A stretch of DNA of 5,116 bases, taken from Clostridiales bacterium. GTDB lineage: Bacteria > Bacillota > Clostridia > Lachnospirales > Lachnospiraceae. Below, in pieces: positions 1 through 5,116 of the stretch. The position numbers were made by a program, and so were the translations under genes. Every line of letters starts with the position of its first letter. Position 1 is the stretch's first letter. The notes under the pieces are model-generated. The model ran no database searches. It saw only the letters and a program-made list of their open reading frames with translations, and was not told where the DNA came from. The DNA lies in NCBI GenBank assembly GCA_021204765.1, contig JAJPYU010000135.1, positions 1 through 5,116 on the forward strand. Direction: 5' to 3'.

Positions 1-50
1 AAATAACATCATGTATTAAAAAAAAAAACAGCTTTGATAAAGTGTTGACA

Positions 51-81
51 AAAAAACCTGAATTATTAATGACACTTCAGG
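51..81 (-). terminator. Second, weaker terminator-like hairpin
   Basis: Arms CCTGAA (57-62) and TTCAGG (76-81) enclose a 13-base AT-rich loop. On the minus strand the stem runs straight into six T residues. It lies 26 bp beyond the first hairpin and could act as a back-up terminator. Confidence 0.45.
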
Positions 82-100
82 ATTATTATTCTTTCTTTAC

Positions 101-130
101 AAAACAGGCAGGAACCTGACGGATCCTGCC
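101..130 (-). terminator. Probable rho-independent terminator of the lysozyme gene
   Basis: Arms GGCAGGA (107-113) and TCCTGCC (124-130) pair perfectly. An inner CC/GG pair closes a TGAC loop after an A-A mismatch. Read on the minus strand, the stem is followed by TGTTTTG, a short U-rich tail. It lies about 40 bp after the stop codon. Confidence 0.65.
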
Positions 131-170
131 CATGCTCAGCTATACTCACTGCCGTTCATAATATCTGATA

Positions 171-2114
171 CTATGCTTTTTTAAGATATTGGGAGGCGAT
201 ATAGTAATTGGTCCCATTAAGCTTGAAGCGATACCAGGTATAACCATTGGCTGTGGTCGAGTATCCGTCCTCCACCTGGATCTGGGTTCCTGACGCCAGA
301 GTCCCCTTCACAGTGTAGGTAGTCCCGGCACCATTACGGTAATTTACCCTTGTGGTCGTCTTGTACGTGGTATACGTGGTCGATGAACTGCCCGAACTGC
401 TGCTCACCTTTGTCACATATTTCGATGCAATATAATAATTCGTCCCGTTCAATTTAAAGCGATACCAGGTATAGCCATTCGCTGTCGCCGAGTATCCGTC
501 CTCCACCTGGATCTGGGTCCCCGACGCCAGGGTCCCCTTTACGCTGTAAGATGTGCCTGCCCCTGTACGGTAATTTACAGAGGTGGTAGTCTTGTACGTG
601 GTATACGTAGTCGAAGAGCTGCCTGAGGAGCTGCTCGAACTGCTCGAACTGCTGCTCACCTTCGTCACGTAATTCGACGCAATATAGTAATCCGTCCCAT
701 TCAGATTGAATCGGTACCAGGTGTAACCGTTCGCTGTGGTCGAATATCCGTCCTCCACCTGGATCTGGGTCCCTGACGCCAGAGTCCCCTTTACGCTGTA
801 AGATGTGCCTGCCCCTGTACGGTAATTTACAGAGGTGGTAGTCTTGTACGTGGTATACGTAGTCGAAGAGCTGCCTGAGGAGCTGCTCGAACTGCTCGAA
901 CTGCTGCTCACCTTCGTCACGTAATTCGACGCAATATAGTAATCCGTCCCATTCAGATTGAATCGGTACCAGGTGTAACCGTTCGCTGTGGTCGAATATC
1001 CGTCCTCCACCTGGATCTGGGTCCCTGACGCCAGAGTCCCCTTTATGCTGTAAGATGTGCCTGCCCCTGTACGGTAATTTACAGAAGTGGTCGTCTTATA
1101 TGTCGTGTATGTCTTCGCTGAGGAATCGTCTGAGCCGTTCCCGGAAGAATCGTCCGAACTGTTCCCGGGATTTTCTTCAGCGGAATCTTTGATATAACGA
1201 AAATCCATATCCACATTTCCGGAAATCCCGTCGACAAAATTAGAATATTCATATTGCCAGTATCCATAGTCCCCGGCATAATTTGTGGATTTAGCGTAAT
1301 GGGCAAGCCACACTGTTCCAGTAAGATCGGAAGCATTCATCTGGTTTTCCAGCATATATTTGTTTGCATATATCATGGGAGTATAACCTCTGGCAGTAAC
1401 TTCCGCACAAAAAGCATTGCAGATCGCAGTAGCATCAGCGGCGGAAAGATCGGCTTTATAAAGTCTGCCGATGTAACCGTCAGAACTCTCAGCATATTCG
1501 AAATCCATTACAACAGGCAGTGTCACATCATAACCCTGGATCTTGTCAATTATAAAATCCGCTTCCTCCACAGCCTCTGTCTCTGTTGTGGCCTGGGAAT
1601 AAATATAGACTCCCACCGGAATACCAGCCGCAATAGCTCCAGTCAGATTAGTTTTAAACTGAGGATCTTCCTTGAGTGCCCCTGAATCACCATATCCCCT
1701 ATAAGCCACACGTACAATAGCGAAATCCACTCCGCAGTTCTTTACGCTGGTCCAGTCTATAGTGCCCTGATAGTATGAGACATCGATACCCTGTTCAATG
1801 GTATAACCTTCGCTGAATCTGTCGGCATGAGTGACTGCGTTAATATTGATACTTGCCATGGCAATACCGCTGCCGTAAAAATCATCACTTATATCCCCCA
1901 TCAGACGTCCTGCACCGGGATCATCCTCCAGAGCAGTGATCTCCTCATCCTGCGCATCCTCACCCTGAGACACCTCGTCCTGCACTTCCGAATCCTGGAA
2001 TTCCTCATCCTGAGATCTCTCATCAGCCTCCGCCGCAAACACACCGGCCGGCATTGCGACGCAGCACATGCAAACGCTTAATAAAATGCAGACAAATCCC
2101 TTTCTTATTTTCAT
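171..2114 (-). CDS. Secreted GH25 lysozyme (muramidase) with four C-terminal SH3b repeats
   Basis: The product is predicted to hydrolyse the MurNAc-GlcNAc bond of peptidoglycan outside the cell. Residues 1-27 form a signal peptide (MKIRK, hydrophobic core, then a VFA/A cleavage site). Residues 29-66 are an acidic linker with repeated QDE motifs. The GH25 domain spans about 105-310: GIDVSYYQG near its start (D111), the catalytic pair in VVMDFEYA (D204, E206), W269 in TVWLAHY, WQY at 286-288, and a closing VDMDF (D302/D304). Four SH3b-type repeats follow (335-402, 418-486, 502-570, 579-647), each with VNYR.GAGT...GTLASGT and TWYRF.LNGT.YYIAS.Y; serine-rich linkers separate them. SH3b modules generally bind the cell wall. 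The ATG follows GGGGGAAAG by a few bases and directly precedes the signal peptide, which fixes the start. The gene is monocistronic. Whether it serves autolysis, cell separation or attack on competitors cannot be told from sequence. Confidence 0.93.
   Translation of the reverse strand: MKIRKGFVCILLSVCMCCVAMPAGVFAAEADERSQDEEFQDSEVQDEVSQGEDAQDEEITALEDDPGAGRLMGDISDDFYGSGIAMASININAVTHADRFSEGYTIEQGIDVSYYQGTIDWTSVKNCGVDFAIVRVAYRGYGDSGALKEDPQFKTNLTGAIAAGIPVGVYIYSQATTETEAVEEADFIIDKIQGYDVTLPVVMDFEYAESSDGYIGRLYKADLSAADATAICNAFCAEVTARGYTPMIYANKYMLENQMNASDLTGTVWLAHYAKSTNYAGDYGYWQYEYSNFVDGISGNVDMDFRYIKDSAEENPGNSSDDSSGNGSDDSSAKTYTTYKTTTSVNYRTGAGTSYSIKGTLASGTQIQVEDGYSTTANGYTWYRFNLNGTDYYIASNYVTKVSSSSSSSSSSSGSSSTTYTTYKTTTSVNYRTGAGTSYSVKGTLASGTQIQVEDGYSTTANGYTWYRFNLNGTDYYIASNYVTKVSSSSSSSSSSSGSSSTTYTTYKTTTSVNYRTGAGTSYSVKGTLASGTQIQVEDGYSATANGYTWYRFKLNGTNYYIASKYVTKVSSSSGSSSTTYTTYKTTTRVNYRNGAGTTYTVKGTLASGTQIQVEDGYSTTANGYTWYRFKLNGTNYYIASQYLKKA
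174..380 (-). repeat. SH3b repeat unit 4 (C-terminal, most divergent)
   Basis: This encodes residues 579-647, the last SH3b module of the lysozyme. It differs from the other units at several sites (RVNYRNGAGTTYTV instead of SVNYRTGAGTSYSV) and ends in YLKKA. The linker before it is short (SSSSGSSS) compared with the 15-residue linkers upstream. This suggests it is the older or more constrained copy, while the inner units were duplicated later. Confidence 0.85.
405..611 (-). repeat. SH3b repeat unit 3 (mosaic)
   Basis: This encodes residues 502-570. Its first half (SVNYRTGAGTSYSVKGTLASG) matches unit 2. Its second half (ATANGYTWYRFKLNGTNYYIAS) resembles unit 4, with FKLNGTN where units 1 and 2 have FNLNGTD. 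This mosaic is what an unequal crossover inside the unit would leave. Confidence 0.8.
532..1045. repeat. Perfect 252-bp tandem repeat inside the lysozyme gene
   Basis: Bases 532-793 are identical to bases 784-1045, so 514 bp have an exact 252-bp (84-codon) period. Identity stops at a G/A difference (531 versus 783) on one side and a C/T difference (794 versus 1046) on the other. The period covers one SH3b module plus its serine linker and keeps the reading frame. Serine codons in the linker (a mix of AGC, AGT, TCG, TCC, TCA) are conserved base for base, so the identity reflects recent duplication or conversion and not only protein-level constraint. Confidence 0.95.
657..863 (-). repeat. SH3b repeat unit 2
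   Basis: This encodes residues 418-486. The protein sequence is the same as unit 1 apart from an I/V change in SYS(I/V)KGTL and the residues just before the shared TYTTYK. It is followed by an 11-serine run and GSSS, the same linker that follows unit 1. Confidence 0.85.
909..1112 (-). repeat. SH3b repeat unit 1 (next to the catalytic domain)
   Basis: This encodes residues 335-402. A Ser/Asp/Asn/Gly-rich linker (about 311-333, with DDSSGNGSDDSS) joins it to the GH25 domain. It carries the SH3b pattern VNYRTGAGTSYS...TWYRFNLNGTDYYIASNYVTKV. Confidence 0.85.
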
Positions 2115-2191
2115 CTTTTCTTTCCCCCATAGTCATACCTGAAATTTTAGTGTTATGTTCATCTATCAAAATTTTAAAGCCAAGTATATCT

Positions 2192-2220
2192 ACCCTAAGC
2201 TTTTAAGCCGACTTTGTCAA
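2192..2220 (-). promoter_or_regulatory. Candidate SigA promoter for the lysozyme gene
   Basis: On the minus strand a perfect TTGACA (2220-2215) is followed after exactly 17 bp by TAGGGT (2197-2192). The -10 box keeps only the key T, A and final T of TATAAT. The transcript would start near 2185 and carry a leader of about 70 bases. A TATACT at 2188-2183 looks better as a -10 box but has no -35 at the right distance. Confidence 0.4.
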
Positions 2221-2258
2221 CCCCTTTTTCCCGGATTTTGTTAAAAAAAGGTGGACAA
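2214..2258. repeat. Imperfect inverted repeat overlapping the -35 box
   Basis: The left arm (2214-2229, TTGTCAACCCCTTTTT) and right arm (2243-2258, AAAAAAAGGTGGACAA) pair at 13 of 16 positions around a 13-base centre. The outer TTGTC/GACAA pairs are exact, and the left arm includes the candidate lysozyme -35 box. It could be an operator. No repressor gene lies nearby to support that. Confidence 0.35.
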
Positions 2259-2286
2259 TCTGTGGACAACCGCAAAATTATCAACG
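2250..2286. promoter_or_regulatory. Cluster of DnaA-box-like 9-mers
   Basis: Compared with the DnaA box TTATCCACA, the minus strand has TTGTCCACC (2258-2250, two mismatches) and TTGTCCACA (2269-2261, one mismatch), with 11-bp spacing. The plus strand has TTATCAACG (2278-2286, two mismatches). A further TTATCAACA (one mismatch) lies outside this span at 2354-2362. None is a perfect box, so DnaA binding is only a possibility. Confidence 0.25.
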
Positions 2287-2312
2287 TTATGCTTAATATA
2301 CCTGTTCTCACT

Positions 2313-2337
2313 GCGCCAGCAGCGGAGTGCCTGGCGC
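2313..2337. repeat. GC-rich inverted repeat in the divergent region
   Basis: The 7-bp arms GCGCCAG (2313-2319) and CTGGCGC (2331-2337) are perfect, with an 11-base loop. No T-run follows on either strand, so it is not a standard terminator. It lies upstream of both promoter candidates, which fits a protein-binding site better than a leader structure. Its role is unknown. Confidence 0.4.
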
Positions 2338-2393
2338 TGACCTGAAAAGTAATTTATCAACATAATGAAGAAATATGAGAAAGATTTCGTACG

Positions 2394-2422
2394 GTGACAG
2401 CGCAGTAAAAATATATTATAAT
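2394..2422 (+). promoter_or_regulatory. SigA-type promoter of the YprB-like gene
   Basis: GTGACA (2394-2399, five of six matches to TTGACA) and a perfect TATAAT (2417-2422) are separated by exactly 17 bp. The predicted transcription start, near 2429, leaves a leader of about 15 bases that is almost entirely ribosome binding site. This rules out translation from the in-frame ATG at 2375, which lies upstream of the -35 box. Confidence 0.75.
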
Positions 2423-2443
2423 GTCAGGGAAAGGAGGCATCTC

Positions 2444-3568
2444 ATGATACACAGGCAGCAGACATTTCCACTATATGAAATCGGGGCTTTTCAGCGTGAT
2501 TATCTCACTGAGGATATGCTCCTCTTTGACATAGAGACTACGGGGCTGTCTCCGCGGGTGGATTCGGTATATCTCATCGGATGCAGTTATATAAACGGAA
2601 ATGATATCGTGATCGACCTGTTCTTCGGTGAAAATCCTGAGGATGAGGCGGCTGTTTTTGAGGCATTTATGCCGATCCTTCGCTCCCACTCCGCAATCAT
2701 CACTTTCAATGGGACGACCTTCGATATCCCATTTTTGAAAAAGAGATGTCCGGCCTTCTGTCCGGTATTTGATAAGAAGGTGTCTGTCGATCTGTATCGG
2801 ATGGCCCGAGGCATGAAATCCCTGCTGCAGCTGGACTCCTATAAGCAGAAATCCATAGAAAAGTTCCTGGGCAGCTGCCGCGAGGACAAATACAGCGGCG
2901 GCGAGCTCATAGGGATGTATCTGGAATATATCATGCATCAGGATCCCGGGGCTCTGGAAATCCTGCTCCTCCACAATTTCGATGACGTGAAAGGAATGTA
3001 TGATCTGGTCGGACTGCTGGCGTACAGGCAGCTGGCCGAGGGACACTTCCGTATCACAGGTATCAGCATCAAAAATACAAATGAATGTTCCGCTGCAGAA
3101 GATCTGATCAAAAAGAATCCACAGATCACTGGTACTGCATACAATGAAAGTTTTACGAGCTTAACTGTCACTTTGGAGACCGCCTGCCCTCTCCCGGCAT
3201 CGGTAAATCTTGTAAATAACATAGCGGCCCTGCACCTTTCAGGAAATGGCGGCCGGGTAAGCTTCCCCATTCATCACGGAGAATTGAAGCACTTCTTCCA
3301 AAATTTCGAAAACTACTACTATCTCCCCGACGAGGACTACGCTGTCCATAAAAGCGTAGGTGAATTTGTTGACCCCTCCCACCGCAGGAAAGCCACAGCG
3401 AAAACCTGCTATGTCAAAAAAGAATGCGACTACCTCGCTCTCCCGGGCGGGACACCCTCATTCCTCAGAAAAGATTACAATGATAAACAACGATTCCTTC
3501 CTCTCCCGGCAAAAGCAGCCGAAATACAATCTTTTCTCGTTAATTACTTTCAAACTAACAACCTCTAA
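2444..3568 (+). CDS. YprB-like RNase H-fold (DEDD-type) exonuclease domain protein
   Basis: This 374-residue cytoplasmic protein carries a 3'-5' exonuclease-type fold near its N terminus. The visible motifs are LLFDIETTG (D29, E31; ExoI), ITFNGTTFDIPFL (N89, D94; ExoII), VDLYRMAR (D116) and HNFDDV (H177, D181; ExoIII). These are the metal-binding acidic residues expected of the family, so it is probably an active nuclease; DNA or RNA as substrate is not decided. Residues about 200-374 match no domain I can name; they contain YYYLPDEDYAVHKSVGEF (291-308), a basic stretch (HRRKATAKTCYVKK) and a FLPLP near the end. The start at 2444 is chosen because AAGGAGG (2431-2437) lies 6 bases upstream and the promoter ends at 2422; a longer reading from 2375 would add 23 unlikely residues. 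B. subtilis YprB, as I recall, is somewhat longer (about 400 residues). The gene is monocistronic and convergent with rpsT. Confidence 0.85.
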   Translation: MIHRQQTFPLYEIGAFQRDYLTEDMLLFDIETTGLSPRVDSVYLIGCSYINGNDIVIDLFFGENPEDEAAVFEAFMPILRSHSAIITFNGTTFDIPFLKKRCPAFCPVFDKKVSVDLYRMARGMKSLLQLDSYKQKSIEKFLGSCREDKYSGGELIGMYLEYIMHQDPGALEILLLHNFDDVKGMYDLVGLLAYRQLAEGHFRITGISIKNTNECSAAEDLIKKNPQITGTAYNESFTSLTVTLETACPLPASVNLVNNIAALHLSGNGGRVSFPIHHGELKHFFQNFENYYYLPDEDYAVHKSVGEFVDPSHRRKATAKTCYVKKECDYLALPGGTPSFLRKDYNDKQRFLPLPAKAAEIQSFLVNYFQTNNL

Positions 3569-3574
3569 ATATCT

Positions 3575-3604
3575 AAATAAAAAGACCTGCGAAATTCGCA
3601 GGTC
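3575..3604 (-). terminator. Rho-independent terminator of rpsT
   Basis: The arms GACCTGCGAA (3584-3593) and TTCGCAGGTC (3595-3604) are perfectly complementary; sterically this is an 8-9 bp stem with a small loop. On the minus strand it is followed by TTTTTATTT, and it begins 23 bp after the rpsT stop. On the plus strand the following bases (CTGTAAAG) are not T-rich, so termination of the convergent exonuclease gene here would be less efficient, though the stem is shared. Confidence 0.88.
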
Positions 3605-3627
3605 CTGTAAAGTCTTGCACGGCTGCC

Positions 3628-3891
3628 TTACGCCATCTCGTTTACCATCTTGGCCAGACGAGAGACTTTCCTTGCAGCAGTGTTCTTATGATAAACGCCT
3701 TTGCTTGTCGCTTTGCCGATCTTGGAAGTGGCGGCGCTAAGCGCTGCCTTTGCTGCTTCCTTATCATTAGCGGCAACGGCTGCTTCTACCTTCTTGATGG
3801 ATGTCTTCACACCGGAGCGGATGGATTTATTCCTGTCTGCTTTCTTCTGAGACACCAGCACTCTCTTTTTCGCTGATTTAATGTTAGCCAA
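3628..3891 (-). CDS. rpsT: 30S ribosomal protein S20
   Basis: S20 is a small, basic primary binding protein of 16S rRNA needed for 30S assembly. The 87-residue product begins (M)ANIKSAKKRVLVSQKKADRNK, the family hallmark. It continues as Lys/Ala-rich helices and contains GVYHKNTAARKVSRLAKMVN near the C terminus. The length is typical of S20. The start is TTG at 3891-3889: the family N terminus falls exactly there, and GGGGAGG (3906-3900) lies 8 bases upstream. A longer reading from 3984 would begin inside the -35 promoter box and is wrong. The gene lies 166 bp downstream of holA on the same strand and ends in its own terminator. E. coli rpsT also starts at UUG and is known to be translationally autoregulated, so similar control is plausible here. 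Confidence 0.97.
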   Translation of the reverse strand: MANIKSAKKRVLVSQKKADRNKSIRSGVKTSIKKVEAAVAANDKEAAKAALSAATSKIGKATSKGVYHKNTAARKVSRLAKMVNEMA

Positions 3892-3915
3892 TCTGTACAC
3901 CTCCCCTACCAGATT
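3890..3915 (-). promoter_or_regulatory. Possible start-codon hairpin in the rpsT leader
   Basis: On the minus strand AATCTG (3915-3910) can pair with CAGATT (3895-3890), with a possible extra U-G pair outside. The 14-base loop holds the whole GGGGAGG ribosome binding site. The right arm contains the first two bases of the TTG start codon. The stem has only two G-C pairs, so it would be weak without a bound protein. Confidence 0.35.
3900..3906 (-). promoter_or_regulatory. Ribosome binding site that fixes the rpsT TTG start
   Basis: GGGGAGG on the minus strand, 8 bases before TTG, is close to the anti-16S consensus. A strong site is usual where the start codon is a weak one such as UUG. Confidence 0.85.
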
Positions 3916-3955
3916 ATTCTCCGCACAGGCTCCGCCCACACGAACACGCCTTGCT

Positions 3956-3984
3956 ATTGTAAAGCTCAAAGCTCCAAATGTCAA
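3956..3984 (-). promoter_or_regulatory. SigA promoter of rpsT
   Basis: A perfect TTGACA (3984-3979) and TACAAT (3961-3956, five of six) are separated by exactly 17 bp on the minus strand. The predicted transcript starts near 3949 and has a leader of roughly 57 bases. This gives rpsT transcription independent of holA. Confidence 0.85.
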
Positions 3985-4057
3985 GAGGAGGCGAACGGAT
4001 TTCTCTAAACTTTTTTACAAAATCTATCCAAAACAGTCTCCATTTACTCTGTGCAGA

Positions 4058-5116
4058 TCATTTACTATATTTTATCAGGAAGAGTTCAACCGCCAGCCTG
4101 TCATTCATTTTCCCAGACTTTATGTCCTCCTCCGCGGCTATTCCGTCTTCCACGGCAGCTTTCAGCCGGGCTGTGGAAAACTTACGCATCTGGCCCTGCC
4201 CCTTTCGTACTACGAAGTCGCGGACACCCAACTTCGCAGCCAGGGTCTTATTATCGTATCCTTTTGAGGCGGAGTACTTCAACTGCAGGAGAACATTGAA
4301 CTGCCTGGTGATGAGAGTCAGGATCTTCATTGGCGGCTCTTTCAGCATCAGTAGGTCATAATAGAGTTCCAGCGCCCTCTCCTGTCTCTTATCGGCGATG
4401 GCATCTATCATGGCAAAGATCTTGTCCGATATCTGGGTGGTGCAGATAGTCTCCACATCCTCAGCTGTTATCATATTACGGTCCATGGTGTAACTGAGAA
4501 GTTTCGCAAGCTCATTGGCTATGACTTCCATGTCGTCCCCGGTCTTTTGCAAAAAGAGATCCATCACCGGGCGGGTGATATTTTTTCCCTCCTTTTTAAG
4601 CCGGGAGAGAACCCATTTCATCAGCACTGATTCCGGCTGACGCCTGAACTCGGCGGCATGTCCATATTTATTTATCTGCTTAAAAAAGCGGCTACGCTTA
4701 TCCACATCATTTTCTGTAAAGACAAGATATGTCGTTTCCGGGATGTCTTTCATGTAATCCGCCAGAAGTGCTGCATTTCCGGAGCTGTCAGCGCCATTGG
4801 CTTCGTCTGCGCTCCCTGCATCATCTGCGCCGGAACTGTCCACAGTCTTTTTCTTCTTTCCTATCTTAAACAGCTCGCTGTTTTTCACAATGATAGTCCG
4901 ATGGTCCGAAAAGAAGGGCATGGTCTCCGCCAGATCAATGATCTCACCCACATTTACATCTTTCCCCTCAAAGACAGCGGTATTCACCGTGTCATCCCCC
5001 GCCAGGGCACTTTTAAGATTCCCCAGATACTGCCGGATCAGATAGCTCTCCTCACCGTATAGGAGATACACATGCTTTAATTGTCCTGTCCTGATATCAT
5101 CCGCAATCGTTTTCAT
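4058..5116 (-). CDS. holA: DNA polymerase III subunit delta (clamp loader)
   Basis: The delta subunit works in the clamp-loader complex and opens the beta sliding clamp at the replication fork. The 352-residue product begins MKTIADDIRTGQLKHVYLLYGEESYLIRQY, the typical HolA opening with the degenerate ATP-site region (LYGEESYL, 19-26). It continues with FFSDHRTIIVKNSELF (68-83), ETTYLVFTENDVDKRSRFFK (127-146), and the domain II signature GDDMEVIANELAKLLSY (193-209). The C-terminal helical domain carries EPPMKILTLITRQFNVLLQLK (260-280) and ends in AVELFLIKYSK. Residues about 86-116 are a lysine run followed by a Ser/Ala/Asp/Gly-rich insert. The ATG is the last codon at the window edge, so an upstream start cannot be excluded, but the family alignment favours this one; its ribosome binding site and promoter lie outside. 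No terminator separates it from rpsT. Confidence 0.95.
   Translation of the reverse strand: MKTIADDIRTGQLKHVYLLYGEESYLIRQYLGNLKSALAGDDTVNTAVFEGKDVNVGEIIDLAETMPFFSDHRTIIVKNSELFKIGKKKKTVDSSGADDAGSADEANGADSSGNAALLADYMKDIPETTYLVFTENDVDKRSRFFKQINKYGHAAEFRRQPESVLMKWVLSRLKKEGKNITRPVMDLFLQKTGDDMEVIANELAKLLSYTMDRNMITAEDVETICTTQISDKIFAMIDAIADKRQERALELYYDLLMLKEPPMKILTLITRQFNVLLQLKYSASKGYDNKTLAAKLGVRDFVVRKGQGQMRKFSTARLKAAVEDGIAAEEDIKSGKMNDRLAVELFLIKYSK

Larger units (their letters stand above)
1..170. other. Gene-free AT-rich left end
   Basis: No credible coding sequence is visible here. The stretch contains an 11-base A run (18-28), a lone TTGACA at 45-50 without a matching -10 box, and the two hairpins described separately. 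The gene that follows to the left is outside the window. Confidence 0.6.
2115..2443. other. 329-bp divergent intergenic control region
   Basis: The region separates the lysozyme start (minus) from the YprB-like start (plus). I see no gene in it. It holds both promoter candidates, two inverted repeats and the DnaA-box-like cluster, all annotated separately. Confidence 0.7.
3892..4057 (-). other. holA-rpsT spacer with rpsT leader
   Basis: The 166-bp gap contains the rpsT promoter and leader in its rpsT-proximal part. In 3985-4057 I see no convincing terminator for holA, so read-through from holA into rpsT is likely in addition to the internal promoter. Confidence 0.55.

Noticed and set aside
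45..73. A plus-strand promoter starting with TTGACA at 45
   Set aside because: No TATAAT-like box lies 16-18 bp downstream, and there is no plus-strand gene to serve.
532..1112. CRISPR or satellite-type repeat array
   Set aside because: The 252-bp periodicity is in frame and encodes SH3b modules with serine linkers, so it is explained by protein repeats.
1254..1685. A 143-codon plus-strand open frame opposite the GH25 domain
   Set aside because: It is antisense to a clearly coding catalytic domain, has a Cys/His/Ser-rich composition without domain motifs, and has no promoter or binding site evidence.
2375..2443. A 23-residue N-terminal extension of the YprB-like protein starting at ATG 2375
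   Set aside because: It has no ribosome binding site, lies upstream of and across the promoter (GTGACA-17-TATAAT), and the perfect AAGGAGG site points to 2444.
2471..3046. A 191-codon minus-strand open frame opposite the exonuclease gene
   Set aside because: The opposite strand carries conserved exonuclease motifs; this frame is a codon-bias shadow.
3892..3984. A longer S20 reading frame starting at 3984
   Set aside because: Its TTG start is part of the TTGACA -35 box, and the extra 31 residues are not found in S20; the family N terminus begins at 3891.
3978..4361. Overlapping plus-strand open frames of 82-128 codons opposite the holA 3' end, one preceded by a GAGGAGG-like string
   Set aside because: They overlap each other in different frames, are antisense to holA, and resemble no protein family; the purine-rich string lies inside the rpsT upstream region.

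Overview
The window looks like a piece of a Bacillota (Firmicutes, class Clostridia) chromosome, most likely from a Lachnospiraceae-type gut anaerobe. The reasons are the strong AGGAGG-type ribosome binding sites, SigA-type promoters with TTGACA/TATAAT boxes, the holA-rpsT gene pair, and a secreted GH25 lysozyme with serine-linked SH3b repeats. This placement is inferred from gene content; no database was searched.

Layout, left to right. Positions 1-170 hold no gene, only two hairpins that look like terminators for the gene on their right. Positions 171-2114 (minus) encode a secreted 647-residue cell-wall hydrolase: signal peptide, acidic linker, GH25 muramidase domain and four SH3b repeats. 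Two of the repeat units form a perfect 252-bp tandem duplication at DNA level. Positions 2115-2443 are a divergent control region with a promoter candidate for each direction, inverted repeats and several DnaA-box-like 9-mers. Positions 2444-3568 (plus) encode a 374-residue RNase H-fold DEDD-type exonuclease-like protein of the YprB kind. A terminator hairpin follows at 3575-3604. Positions 3628-3891 (minus) are rpsT (ribosomal protein S20), which starts at TTG and has its own promoter and a short leader. Positions 4058-5116 (minus) are holA (DNA polymerase III delta), whose ATG is the last three bases of the window.

holA and rpsT are co-directional and housekeeping: a clamp-loader subunit and a small-subunit ribosomal protein. 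They may be partly co-transcribed, but rpsT has a near-consensus promoter of its own in the 166-bp gap. The YprB-like gene converges on rpsT and diverges from the lysozyme gene. No functional link among the four genes is evident beyond adjacency.

I found no CRISPR array, transposase, tRNA, phage module or new multi-gene system here. The most notable details are the recent SH3b-unit duplication, a possible start-codon-sequestering hairpin at rpsT, the structured divergent promoter region, and a low-complexity insert in HolA.
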